33,586 nt of DNA from CAYTEH01 sp964436765 (GTDB lineage: Bacteria; Patescibacteriota; Gracilibacteria; Peribacterales; Peribacteraceae), in the NCBI GenBank assembly GCA_964436765.1, contig CAYTEH010000015.1, positions 1 through 33,586 on the forward strand, written 5' to 3'. The position numbers were made by a program, and so were the translations under genes. Shown piece by piece: positions 17,112-26,656 of this stretch. Under the pieces are notes generated by a model that ran no database searches, had not been told where the DNA came from, and was given only the letters and a program-made list of their open reading frames with translations. Within the stretch, counting starts at the first letter, position 1, and the number at the start of each line of letters is the position of its first letter.

Positions 17112-17140
17112 GTAAAGACGGGCCAATGGCCCGTCTCTAC
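17112..17140. repeat. REP-like palindrome within the efflux operon
   Basis: Arms AGACGGGCC (17116-17124) and GGCCCGTCT (17128-17136) pair perfectly around AAT, and the flanks GTA...TAC extend the pairing with one mismatch. This resembles the GTAGAGACGGGCC class of REP palindromes associated elsewhere with RAYT transposases. No RAYT gene is in this window. It may alter mRNA stability between ATPase and permease genes. Confidence 0.65.
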
Positions 17141-17166
17141 GTTTCCGTACGAATCGATCTCCACCT

Positions 17167-18393
<1,227 letters not shown>

Positions 18394-18395
18394 TC

Positions 18396-19610
<1,215 letters not shown>

Positions 19611-19611
19611 C

Positions 19612-20847
19612 ATGACCGCAAGCCGCAAGTATGCTTTGTGTATGCGCTTTATCTTTTCCACGTGGATGCTGGGTTTGTTACTCTCCGTGCCCGCGACACC
19701 GGCATTCGCTCTGCAGCCGCCCCCCACTGAAAGGGAAACGAATGTGAGTGAACATTTTAAAAACCTGCATGCGCTTGAAAAGGAATGCACGTTCAACGCC
19801 AAAGACATCGTAAAGCCGATTTCGTTAAGCTTCGAGGACTACAAGAAAATTATGTATGAGCTCGGGCCATCGGTATCGGAGTCCACTCCGTACGGCCTTG
19901 GACGTTCCGTGGAACTCCAAATAGAGGCCGCCGGAGATCCCGATGCCACATTTACGCCTGGATGGGTGATCCGATCGGCCTCGGGAGGGTCCCAGGGGAG
20001 AACGGGAATAGGCCTGCTTCGGCGTAAGAATTCCATAGAAGTCATGCACGTCGTTCCCGGGTCTCCGGCTGAGAAGTCAGGGATAAGACCAGGCGATACT
20101 ATTTTGGCTGTGAACGGGAAAGACGTGAGCGGATTTTCCGAACTCCACGTGGAAACGCTACTGAAAGGAAAAACAAATGAATCCCTTTCTATAGACATTG
20201 GAAGGAATGGACGAAAACGTTCTGTGTTCGTTACCCGTAAGCCCGTCAGTTTGTATGAAGTTGAGATGACGTGGAAAGAAAAGACATTGAATATCAAAAG
20301 CAGAAAATTAGGATCCTCGACGGTGGCCGATCTTCGGAATTACCTGATTGCTGCGGGGGTCGAAAAAGCGGACGGTATTATTCTAGATCTTCGGGACAAT
20401 TCGGGCGGCCTGGAAAAAGCGATGGAAACAACAGCCGGGTTATTCCTGCCGCGCGATTCGGTGTACGCCCGTTATCGCTACATAGACGGATATACGTGTG
20501 TCCGCCGAACCAGCCTGGAACCTGTGGTGCCTGCCGACATGCCGTTGGTAGTTATAGTCAACAGGTCGACCATGGCGGGAGCCGAATTCATGGCCGCTGC
20601 ATTGCAAAAAAGGCCTCATACAATCGTCCTTGGCGATAATACGCTGGGACTCACACGTCTGGAAGAAGTGGTGACCTATGGCGACGCGTCCATTCTGCGG
20701 GTTCGGGTTGCGACCATACTTACCGCTGAGGGGCGTGACATCACGGGGGGCGGTGTACGCCCCGGAGTCCGGGTGGCTTCCAAAAAATCGAGAGGAGACA
20801 GCCAGCTGGCACGAGCCCTTGCTGAGGTGAAAAAGCTGCGGCAATAA
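19612..20847 (+). CDS. secreted PDZ-S41 protein, catalytically dead CTP homologue
   Basis: The 411-aa product has a signal peptide (basic n-region, then WMLGLLLSVPATPAFA), a PDZ domain (IGLLRRKNSIEVMHVVPGS...) and an S41 carboxyl-terminal-protease core (GIILDLRDNSGGL). The gap-free alignment to the Tsp/CtpA active site (NRSTMAGAEFMAAAL ... GDNTLGLTRLE) puts Ala where the catalytic Ser should be (E. coli Tsp S430), Leu for the Lys (K455) and Glu for the Gln (Q459). All three catalytic residues are therefore missing. ATG 19612 is chosen over TTG 19603 because GAGG lies ~10 nt upstream. It begins at the stop of the second permease, so it is probably a peptide-binding part of the exporter. Confidence 0.87.
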   Translation: MTASRKYALCMRFIFSTWMLGLLLSVPATPAFALQPPPTERETNVSEHFKNLHALEKECTFNAKDIVKPISLSFEDYKKIMYELGPSVSESTPYGLGRSVELQIEAAGDPDATFTPGWVIRSASGGSQGRTGIGLLRRKNSIEVMHVVPGSPAEKSGIRPGDTILAVNGKDVSGFSELHVETLLKGKTNESLSIDIGRNGRKRSVFVTRKPVSLYEVEMTWKEKTLNIKSRKLGSSTVADLRNYLIAAGVEKADGIILDLRDNSGGLEKAMETTAGLFLPRDSVYARYRYIDGYTCVRRTSLEPVVPADMPLVVIVNRSTMAGAEFMAAALQKRPHTIVLGDNTLGLTRLEEVVTYGDASILRVRVATILTAEGRDITGGGVRPGVRVASKKSRGDSQLARALAEVKKLRQ

Positions 20848-20931
20848 GAGAATTTCGCCGCATAAAAAAAATTCCCCTGGTCTTACGGCAGAGGACTTTC
20901 CAAGCGGCGCTGTATACTGCATTCCGCTTGC

Positions 20932-20952
20932 ATGAGTACTATCGCGTATTGA
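20932..20952 (+). other. possible six-codon leader peptide MSTIAY
   Basis: ATG AGT ACT ATC GCG TAT TGA lies 13 nt downstream of a TATACT box (20913-20918) and is followed 21 nt later by a 10-bp hairpin. The arrangement resembles an attenuator leader, but nothing ties it to a known amino-acid signal. It may be chance. Confidence 0.2.
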
Positions 20953-20973
20953 AGTGGAAAAAGCAAGGTCATA

Positions 20974-21000
20974 CACCCAAAAAGTCATGATTTTTGGGTG
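20974..21000. other. perfect 10-bp hairpin CACCCAAAAA / TTTTTGGGTG
   Basis: The arms 20974-20983 and 20991-21000 are exact complements with a 7-nt loop (GTCATGA). No T-run follows on either strand, so a classical terminator is unlikely. It may be an operator or leader hairpin before the DUF218 gene, or a weak end signal for the efflux operon. Confidence 0.5.
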
Positions 21001-21032
21001 AGTCACAAAACAGCGTTTCAGGGCATTTGTCC

Positions 21033-21038
21033 TATACT
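21033..21038 (+). promoter_or_regulatory. -10 box of the DUF218 gene
   Basis: TATACT lies 7 nt before the ATG at 21046, implying a leaderless mRNA. The -35 is weak. Confidence 0.45.
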
Positions 21039-21045
21039 CCGGTTC

Positions 21046-21675
21046 ATGAACACAGCGCCTGTCCTGCACGTCATCATCGCCTTCGGCGCGGGGCTGGATG
21101 CCGGTGTCATCCGTGCGATGCAATCACGGGGGGATGCCGACCGGTCCGGGAGCATCGGGTTCTCGACGCGGTTACGGGCACTTGCGGCCGCGGCCGTGTA
21201 CCAGCGGACGAAAAACGCGCTCATCGTTTTCAGCGGCGGCATCACCGCCGACGGCGACTGGATTTCCGAAGCCGAGGCCATGCGCGGGTGCGTCCTGAAA
21301 GAACGAACATTCCCCGTGCCCGCCGCGGACATCATGTGCGAGGCGATGGCCAAGGACACGGTCACGAACGTCCGCAGGACGGCGGCGCTTCTGAAGACGC
21401 TTCCGCTCGCACCCGATGCCGATGTGATCCTCATTGCCGGTCGCAGGCAGATGGAGAGCGCCGTTGCGTACTTCCGCGCGCACGGGATACGTGTAAGACC
21501 CATGCTGCTGCGCGAGGCGCTCGGGGCGCACGCGAAAGAGTTCGATATTCCCGGCACGGTGGATGCGCCGCTCAAGCCGCACGAGAAAAGACGGGAAAGG
21601 ATCTTGAAAGTCGTGCGCCTGATCGACCGGCGGGGGGCGCTCCTTTCGGCTTTCCTGCGCTGGAAGAGACGGTGA
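21046..21675 (+). CDS. DUF218 family protein (YdcF/SanA/ElyC-like)
   Basis: The 209-aa product matches the DUF218 fold: an N-terminal strand with GAGLD, a helix with STRLRALAAAAVYQR, the FSGGITADG loop, SEAEAM, and the later KDTVTNVRRTAALL where relatives read (E)xxSxNTxENA. VILIAGRRQMESAVAYFRAHG corresponds to the V-T-S-x-x-H segment. Members of this family act in envelope processes (ElyC, SanA), though the biochemical activity is poorly known. There is no clear N-terminal membrane helix, unlike SanA. ATG 21046 is chosen because of the adjacent -10 box; the first 16 codons of a longer GTG-started frame look non-coding. Confidence 0.78.
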   Translation: MNTAPVLHVIIAFGAGLDAGVIRAMQSRGDADRSGSIGFSTRLRALAAAAVYQRTKNALIVFSGGITADGDWISEAEAMRGCVLKERTFPVPAADIMCEAMAKDTVTNVRRTAALLKTLPLAPDADVILIAGRRQMESAVAYFRAHGIRVRPMLLREALGAHAKEFDIPGTVDAPLKPHEKRRERILKVVRLIDRRGALLSAFLRWKRR

Positions 21676-21708
21676 ATGATTTGATGTAGTGCTGGGCCGG
21701 ACTGGACT

Positions 21709-21728
21709 CCCTTCGGCCCGGCTCAGGG
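21709..21728. repeat. REP-like repeat, second copy
   Basis: CCCTTCGGCCCGGCTCAGGG matches the reverse complement of the 4802-4820 copy (CCCTTCGGCAAGCTCAGGG) except in the middle. It lies between DUF218 and the element border. Confidence 0.5.
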
Positions 21729-21807
21729 TACACTTCTCGCCCAGTCCTTCTGCTTTTGAATCATCAGCATGTAATCCAGGCTTGATTGAGCATTGTGTCT
21801 TCCTTGA

Positions 21808-21818
21808 TGGTGGGCCGG
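21808..21818. repeat. putative left attachment site
   Basis: TGGTGGGCCGG, identical to the 3'-terminal 11 nt of tRNA-Tyr (CCGGCCC acceptor strand plus ACCA on the other strand). It lies 36 nt from the end of the serine recombinase gene. Confidence 0.55.
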
Positions 21819-21853
21819 ACTGGTCGTAAAACTTGTTCCATAAAGTCCTTCTA

Positions 21854-23653
21854 TTAACTCTTTTTTTTAGTGTCTTTCATTCCATCAGTTACGAGAAGAA
21901 ACAGCCCTGTGGGTTTGAATATAACTTTGGTGACAGGATTCTCCTTCTTGCCAGCACAAACCTGAATTTCCTCAAACAATGCAGGGACAAACTGTTTTAA
22001 ATGCTGTCTCAGCTTCATTGTATCTTGATAATCCTGTCCTTCCGCAACAGCCCCACGCATCGACTTGAATCCCTTGGCTTTGTCGGGAAGCAATGGGAGT
22101 TTTGGCTTGGCAAGAAATATGTGCTTGAAAAGCATTTGGATTAGCCCCTGCTTGGCGGCCAAATCCTGCATTTCCTGAAAGGCCAAAGACAAATCTGAAA
22201 GTACGCTGCGTAATTCCAAAAAATCGTAATATTTCACAATTGCTGGTCCGCGTTTTTTATCCGTCTGGCTTTCTTCGTCTATACATTTCTTCAACTTCTC
22301 CACCATCTCCTGAACTTGCCAACTGTAATCGTCTGCCTGCATCTCCTCCAATACCTTTAGCCTTTTGGCGTGTTTTGTATTCAATTGACCACTACGTTTC
22401 GCTTCGCGGATAGCTGCTGCGCTTAGCTTCACAATATCCCGCAGTTCAGATTCAATGCTTTCAATGTTTTTTAGCTTAATTGCCTTCAATAATTCAATAA
22501 TCTGCATCTCCACATCATCAGCATGAACGGACGGCACCTTGGTAATTCCTTTCTTGTTTCCCTCTGAAAGGTAACGCCGCACCTCTGTACCGTCGCCACG
22601 AATCTCCGTATGGCCGTACATCTTGTCCCCCGTTTCAGCGTGCCGAAGCATTCCCTGAAAGAGAAACACACGCTTTTGCCTGCTTGTCTTTTTGTCGCGG
22701 GCGGCACCGCCATGAGTGTGTTGCCTGATTATTTCCTGCACTTGGTTGAAGTCATCCACCTCTATCAATTCTCCCAATTGGGCTGGCTGGTTTCTGGCAT
22801 TAAGAGTTTGCAGCGATTTGTTTTCTCCTGAGTTCTGAATCCCCATGTATGTCTTATTGGTTAGAATTTTGCGTATTAAGTCGTTGGTAAATTTCCCCGA
22901 CAAGACACTGCGCTTGATATGCGGAGTGCCATCTTCCCTGCGGGTGGTTTCTTTCTTCACGACTGGTCTACTATAGTTTTTATCTACGTTGAGATGACGG
23001 GCAAGAGAGGTGAATCCGAAACGCTGGGTTAGGTAGAGTTTAAAAATTTCCTTAACAATTTTCGCTTCATCTGGCTTATAGCGAACATATTTCTTGTCTG
23101 GGTCGCACCATTCCAAGCCATAGCAAATTGGGCCTGTGTATTGACCTCTGTCACGTTTCTTGTGGATTCCCTGTGTCACGCGAGTCTGAATCTCCCGGCG
23201 TTCGAGTTCCGCATTCGTCCTTGCGTTCATTCGCTGTGACCAAATCCAGTTTGGGATTCCCTTATCAACGTACTCTCGCGGGTTACTATCAATTCTTGTA
23301 TCAATAACAAAAATGTTATGGTCATCTTCCAACTCTTTTTCAAAATTTAAACACTCATGTACGCCCCTGAAGAAACGTGATACTTCCTCGATGACGATGA
23401 ACCGAATGTCGTTAGTCTTGGCAAAATTCAACATTTTTAAAAAATTAGGCCGTTGCTTTGTGCTTCCACCGCTACCCCAGTCTGAAAATGTCTGAATCAA
23501 TTTGAATCCATGAAAATCACAGTAACTCACTATTCTTTCCTGCTGAACTTCTGGACGATAGCCATGTATTCCCTGTTCCTCCGTACTCTCGCGGATATAG
23601 GCCACAACTCTGTAGTCCTGATTTTCATGTGCTTTTTTCTTATCGTTTTTCAT
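21854..23653 (-). CDS. large serine recombinase (integrase), zinc-ribbon cysteines lost
   Basis: Site-specific recombinase, 599 aa, the usual length of large serine integrases. The N-terminal resolvase domain has the nucleophile Ser23 in VVAYIRESTEEQ, with VIEEVSRFFRG carrying the conserved SR..R. The Recombinase domain follows (TQGIHKKRDRGQYTGPICYGL ... KILTNKTYMGI). Where relatives have a Cys4 zinc ribbon (GLLxCxxCGxxM) this protein reads FQGMLRHAETGDKMYGH, with no cysteine pair, so zinc binding there is lost. A long charged coiled-coil region follows (~400-470). The start overlaps the upstream 73-aa gene by ATGA (23650-23653). It lies at the left element border, where integrases are expected. 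Confidence 0.92.
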   Translation of the reverse strand: MKNDKKKAHENQDYRVVAYIRESTEEQGIHGYRPEVQQERIVSYCDFHGFKLIQTFSDWGSGGSTKQRPNFLKMLNFAKTNDIRFIVIEEVSRFFRGVHECLNFEKELEDDHNIFVIDTRIDSNPREYVDKGIPNWIWSQRMNARTNAELERREIQTRVTQGIHKKRDRGQYTGPICYGLEWCDPDKKYVRYKPDEAKIVKEIFKLYLTQRFGFTSLARHLNVDKNYSRPVVKKETTRREDGTPHIKRSVLSGKFTNDLIRKILTNKTYMGIQNSGENKSLQTLNARNQPAQLGELIEVDDFNQVQEIIRQHTHGGAARDKKTSRQKRVFLFQGMLRHAETGDKMYGHTEIRGDGTEVRRYLSEGNKKGITKVPSVHADDVEMQIIELLKAIKLKNIESIESELRDIVKLSAAAIREAKRSGQLNTKHAKRLKVLEEMQADDYSWQVQEMVEKLKKCIDEESQTDKKRGPAIVKYYDFLELRSVLSDLSLAFQEMQDLAAKQGLIQMLFKHIFLAKPKLPLLPDKAKGFKSMRGAVAEGQDYQDTMKLRQHLKQFVPALFEEIQVCAGKKENPVTKVIFKPTGLFLLVTDGMKDTKKKS

Positions 23654-23871
23654 ACGAGGACATAAATACGATTCCCTTCTTCGTGGAACCCATTAGGCGC
23701 GGCGAGGTCAGTTATTTTCTCGCGCCGCTTTGTATTGCCTTCGAGATGCGAATAATACGTGTGGAACCAGTCGGCTATTTCAAATGACTTATCTGCCGCT
23801 TCTTCCATGTCGTACTGCACACCGGCTATAACGTGGAATGGCCGTGTCTTGGGTGTGGGACTTTTGGACAT
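23650..23871 (-). CDS. small hypothetical protein coupled to the serine recombinase, 73 aa
   Basis: Not recognised. ATG 23871 (MSKSPTPKTRPFHVIAG...) is preferred to a GTG two codons earlier because a TATACT box lies 10 nt upstream. It has a His/Trp/Tyr-rich middle (ADWFHTYYSHLEG) and no membrane segment. Its stop overlaps the recombinase start (ATGA), so it is translationally coupled and may be a recombination directionality or accessory factor (inference from position only). Confidence 0.6.
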   Translation of the reverse strand: MSKSPTPKTRPFHVIAGVQYDMEEAADKSFEIADWFHTYYSHLEGNTKRREKITDLAAPNGFHEEGNRIYVLV

Positions 23872-23873
23872 TT

Positions 23874-23908
23874 GCACTTTTAGTATAGTTTCATGTGGTT
23901 TCCTTCAA
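23874..23908 (-). promoter_or_regulatory. promoter of the recombinase pair with AAAAGTGC motif
   Basis: TTGAAG (23903-23908) with a 15 nt spacer to TATACT (23882-23887); shifting to TTTGAA gives 16 nt. AAAAGTGC (23874-23881) follows at once and ends 2 nt before the ATG, covering the transcription start. Confidence 0.5.
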
Positions 23909-23929
23909 AAGAGTTTTTGTTTCCTGCCT

Positions 23930-25771
23930 CTATTGCACAGGGGCTTTTGCCTCTTTTTCCGCCGCCTTCTTCTTGAAGTAATCCATGCAGACGGCCTTAA
24001 CCTCGTCCAACATTCCCGACTTCTCAATCATTTCAAACTGCGCGTTCGTCAGGTCTTTGCGCTTACTCTTGGCAATCCCAAGGCGCACATTCACTTCCCT
24101 GCCGACCTTCATGCGTATCCAAATCATGTCCGTGTACATGGGATTGAAGTGCCTTCCTTTATTCTTAAACCCAAGGACGCTAACGATGTCGGTGGCGATG
24201 CTTTTCTCGCGTTCGTTGAGAAGATTTTTCGCGGCCTTTCGTTCATCCACGGGCTTTGTCCGCAGTTTTGCTTTGACCGTCACGCTGTCGAACTGAAGCC
24301 CAAGGTCTTTCAGCAGCGTCTTCTTCCCTTCCTCTGAAAGCCCGCCGATGGCCTGCTTTAGCTGTTCGATTTTCTGGTCTTCCTGAACGTATTTCGACTC
24401 AAAATCCATCAATTCGCCGCCCATCTCTCTGATATGCACCTCTTGGTTGGGCGTACCCGTCTCCCCGCCTTCCTCTGGCACAAAAGTCATGTCGCCGTTG
24501 GGATTCTTCTTGGATTCGTCTTCCAGCAAATTTTTCAAGAACTCCTGGTCTTCGTGGTCGAACAAGCGGAATTCTTCAAATCGCTTATTCTGATTCAACC
24601 CAAGATGCGACACGACGAAACAGTGGTCGGCGGGTTCGTTGCGGCGGATAACCCTGCCGACGAACTGCATGTAGGGGTTGAGACTCTTGTACGGCCTGAA
24701 AATGGCAGCCACGCCGAGATGCGGGTGGTCAAAGCCCTCCCCAAGCATTCCCACGTTGATGATGACGTCAATTTTCCCTTGGTCCAAAGCGGCAAGCACT
24801 TGGTCATTCTTCTTGGTGTCCTCGCCGTCCGAACTGACCATGCCGACCTTCAATCCCAACGCTTCGAACGCGGGCTTCACGAATTCCCGCGCGTGCCTGA
24901 TACTAATGGCCGATGCGATAATCTGATGGGTGGTGGTCGGAAATTTTGACCGAAGAACCTGTAATTTCTCGTACGCCTTTTTCGCAATCGAAGAACAGCA
25001 GTCGGGGGACATGGCGATGCCGCGCCTGAACCACGCGTCCTCTTTCAGTTCCAAAATCTGTTCAAGCGAATACGTCCTGCCCGCTTCGTCCGCGAACGAG
25101 AGTTGAATCTGTTCGGGCGTCACGTTGGAGACATGGATGTTGCGGATAATTTTGTCCGCGATGGCCTGATAGAAGTGGTAGGTGTAGACGTTGAGGCCGT
25201 CCACCCTCTGGCCATCGGAACGGAAAGGCGTGGCCGTGAGGCCGACGATTTTTGTCCCGTCGAAGAAGCGGATGATTTCTTGATACGTTTCCGCGCTTTG
25301 ATGGTGGGCTTCGTCAATGACAATCAAATCAATGGCCTCTTTTTTGTCTTTAAACCATTTCTCCACGTCGTGAAGCTGCTGATAGTTGGCGACGATGATT
25401 TGGTGGTCGTCAATATCTCCTTTGTTAATCGTCCCATCAAGGCGCAGGACGAAAAGCTGAAGGTCTGCGAGTTCGGCGGGCGAGATGATGCCAAATCTCG
25501 CGTATGAACTTTGCGGGTTGTGGATGATGTCCAAATCTTCTTCCATGTCTTTGGACAATTTCACATTCGGGACGAGGATAAGCACTTTCCCTTTTGACAG
25601 CCCAAATCCCATTGCCGCGATGAGGGCGGACTTGCCCGCGCCCGTGGGAAGCTGGACGAGGATATGGCGTTCAGAATTGGGTTTCGCAAAGTGCGCGTGA
25701 ATCGCCGCATGCGCCTCCTGCTGGCATTTTCTCAGGCCGAGTGTGGATATGGGATGTTCAAAGGGATTCAT
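23930..25771 (-). CDS. DEAD/DEAH-box SF2 helicase (ResIII/HsdR-like motor)
   Basis: Nucleic-acid dependent ATPase/translocase of 613 aa. Motifs: QLPTGAGKSALIA (Walker A), LILVPNVKLSKDM (Ia), LIVIDEAHHQSAE (DEAH), VGLTATPFRSDG (III), then the second RecA domain with INVGMLGEGFDHP (V) and QFVGRVIRRNE (VI). The Q-tip-like start LRKCQQEAHAAI is typical of the ResIII/Ssl2 branch. The C-terminal ~200 residues are charged and unassigned (GLSEEGKKTLLKDLG ... KKKAAEKEAKAPVQ). No nuclease or methylase domain is seen, and no R-M partner is nearby. Its job in the element may be replication, defence or DNA remodelling. The next gene has its own promoter 58 nt on. Confidence 0.88.
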   Translation of the reverse strand: MNPFEHPISTLGLRKCQQEAHAAIHAHFAKPNSERHILVQLPTGAGKSALIAAMGFGLSKGKVLILVPNVKLSKDMEEDLDIIHNPQSSYARFGIISPAELADLQLFVLRLDGTINKGDIDDHQIIVANYQQLHDVEKWFKDKKEAIDLIVIDEAHHQSAETYQEIIRFFDGTKIVGLTATPFRSDGQRVDGLNVYTYHFYQAIADKIIRNIHVSNVTPEQIQLSFADEAGRTYSLEQILELKEDAWFRRGIAMSPDCCSSIAKKAYEKLQVLRSKFPTTTHQIIASAISIRHAREFVKPAFEALGLKVGMVSSDGEDTKKNDQVLAALDQGKIDVIINVGMLGEGFDHPHLGVAAIFRPYKSLNPYMQFVGRVIRRNEPADHCFVVSHLGLNQNKRFEEFRLFDHEDQEFLKNLLEDESKKNPNGDMTFVPEEGGETGTPNQEVHIREMGGELMDFESKYVQEDQKIEQLKQAIGGLSEEGKKTLLKDLGLQFDSVTVKAKLRTKPVDERKAAKNLLNEREKSIATDIVSVLGFKNKGRHFNPMYTDMIWIRMKVGREVNVRLGIAKSKRKDLTNAQFEMIEKSGMLDEVKAVCMDYFKKKAAEKEAKAPVQ

Positions 25772-25794
25772 GCGAGGCGAAAGCGGACGAGGAC

Positions 25795-25818
25795 ATGATA
25801 TGGGACTTTTGCACTTTT
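25795..25818 (-). promoter_or_regulatory. upstream region of the SF2 helicase with AAAAGTGC motif
   Basis: TATCAT (25795-25800) could be a -10, giving a ~16-nt leader to the ATG at 25771. AAAAGTGC (25811-25818) lies 10 nt upstream of it in place of a normal -35, so activator or special sigma control is possible. Confidence 0.35.
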
Positions 25819-25993
25819 GGCACCAGATTTTACATTACGCCCCATTGTCGTCGGATGGCATAACCGTAAATGCTGAAATAACGCCCCTGGCTGCTGTGTT
25901 CAGCATTTTTACGTCCCTACATAGTCGAAACGAAGCAGGACTTGTGTAGCAGCTTCTAAGGGCTTTCCGATTTCTGCCAAGACCCAACCTGTG

Positions 25994-25999
25994 TAGAAT
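25994..25999 (+). promoter_or_regulatory. -10 box of the 104-aa plus-strand gene
   Basis: TAGAAT, 6 nt before the ATG at 26006; leaderless start predicted. Confidence 0.35.
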
Positions 26000-26005
26000 T
26001 CGTCC

Positions 26006-26320
26006 ATGCGCGGCTATCTCGACCACAACGGCATCTCTACTAACTTTGTCGCGCAGCATGGCGTTATTTCGCTGGGCAGAACCTCGGAAGGCCTTACCCT
26101 CGTTACTGAAGGAGAGGTATCTGAACAACGAAGAAGACTATTGGAATTTATGTCAGGAACATCCGTAAAACTGGAAAGCCTAGACCAGCACCCTGAACTA
26201 AGGCAGACCTTCACGGAGACAATAGCTGCTTGCCGCCAGACTATGGCCGAACAACCCACAACTTTCTCAGAGTCCGCAGAGGAGTATCTGGAACGGATGG
26301 AACAGGCAGAACGTAACTAG
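26006..26320 (+). CDS. hypothetical protein, 104 aa, only plus-strand gene of the element
   Basis: Not recognised. It starts with a short beta-like section (GYLDHNGISTNFVAQHGVISLGR) and then becomes a helical, acidic chain ending SAEEYLERMEQAERN. No signal or membrane part. It is divergent from the SF2 helicase and convergent with the 104-aa gene at 26331 (10 nt between stops). Its orientation against all neighbours may mean a separately expressed regulator or antitoxin-like partner (speculative). Confidence 0.6.
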   Translation: MRGYLDHNGISTNFVAQHGVISLGRTSEGLTLVTEGEVSEQRRRLLEFMSGTSVKLESLDQHPELRQTFTETIAACRQTMAEQPTTFSESAEEYLERMEQAERN

Positions 26321-26330
26321 CCCACCATCT

Positions 26331-26645
26331 TTACTCCGTTGAGTCGTCGAGGGGTTTCTCTTCTTTCTGATGGTAAAGCGTCTTTGCGTCAGTGTCAGGC
26401 ACTTCCATGTGAACTACGGACGGGGCAGTTGTATTTCTTCCCTCGATGGAATCAATCAGGAAATCCCGCACCTCGTCCCGTAGGTCTTCAAAACGCCAGT
26501 CACCTAATGCCGAATCTACTTCCAACATCCTTCTCCGATGCAATTCCCACAAGGGATTACCCCGCATCGCTTCATCCAATGCTTTGCGCTGTTCTAGAGA
26601 CATAGGAGATTTGGGAATTGTCTTCTTCAAGACCTTTGGCTGCAA
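26331..26645 (-). CDS. hypothetical protein, 104 aa, downstream of the helicase-sigma gene
   Basis: Not recognised. It begins 11 nt after the stop of the helicase-sigma fusion gene on the same strand, so it is very likely co-expressed with it. The sequence is charged and helical (SLEQRKALDEAMRGN, RRRMLEVDSALGDW, EDLRDEVRDFLIDSIEG) with an unstructured tail. It contains no cysteine and no membrane segment. A role as partner or modulator of the fusion protein is suggested only by linkage. Confidence 0.65.
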   Translation of the reverse strand: MQPKVLKKTIPKSPMSLEQRKALDEAMRGNPLWELHRRRMLEVDSALGDWRFEDLRDEVRDFLIDSIEGRNTTAPSVVHMEVPDTDAKTLYHQKEEKPLDDSTE

Positions 26646-26656
26646 GCAAAGATTGG

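Larger units (their letters stand above)
21693..21823. repeat. two 13-bp direct repeats TGGGCCGGACTGG at the left element border
   Basis: Copies at 21693-21705 and 21811-21823, 118 bp apart. The right copy overlaps the 11-bp tRNA-like att sequence (21808-21818). The left copy keeps only TGGGCCGG of the tRNA end and may be the scar of an earlier integration. CCCAGTCC near 21741 also pairs with GGACTGG. Confidence 0.5.

Noticed and set aside
20851..20874. Terminator after the S41 gene
   Set aside because: GAATTT/AAATTC gives only a weak AT stem with a long loop and no following T-run.
20994..21689. 231-aa Arg/Gly-rich plus frame overlapping DUF218
   Set aside because: Codon pattern and composition are those of a +1 shadow; the DUF218 frame has family motifs and a -10 box.
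21808..21850. Partial tRNA at the left border
   Set aside because: Only the 3' acceptor strand and CCA match; the preceding bases do not form a T arm, so it is an att-like repeat and not a tRNA.
23930..25771. Type I or III restriction enzyme subunit
   Set aside because: The motor is ResIII-like, but there is no nuclease motif in the protein and no methylase or specificity gene nearby.
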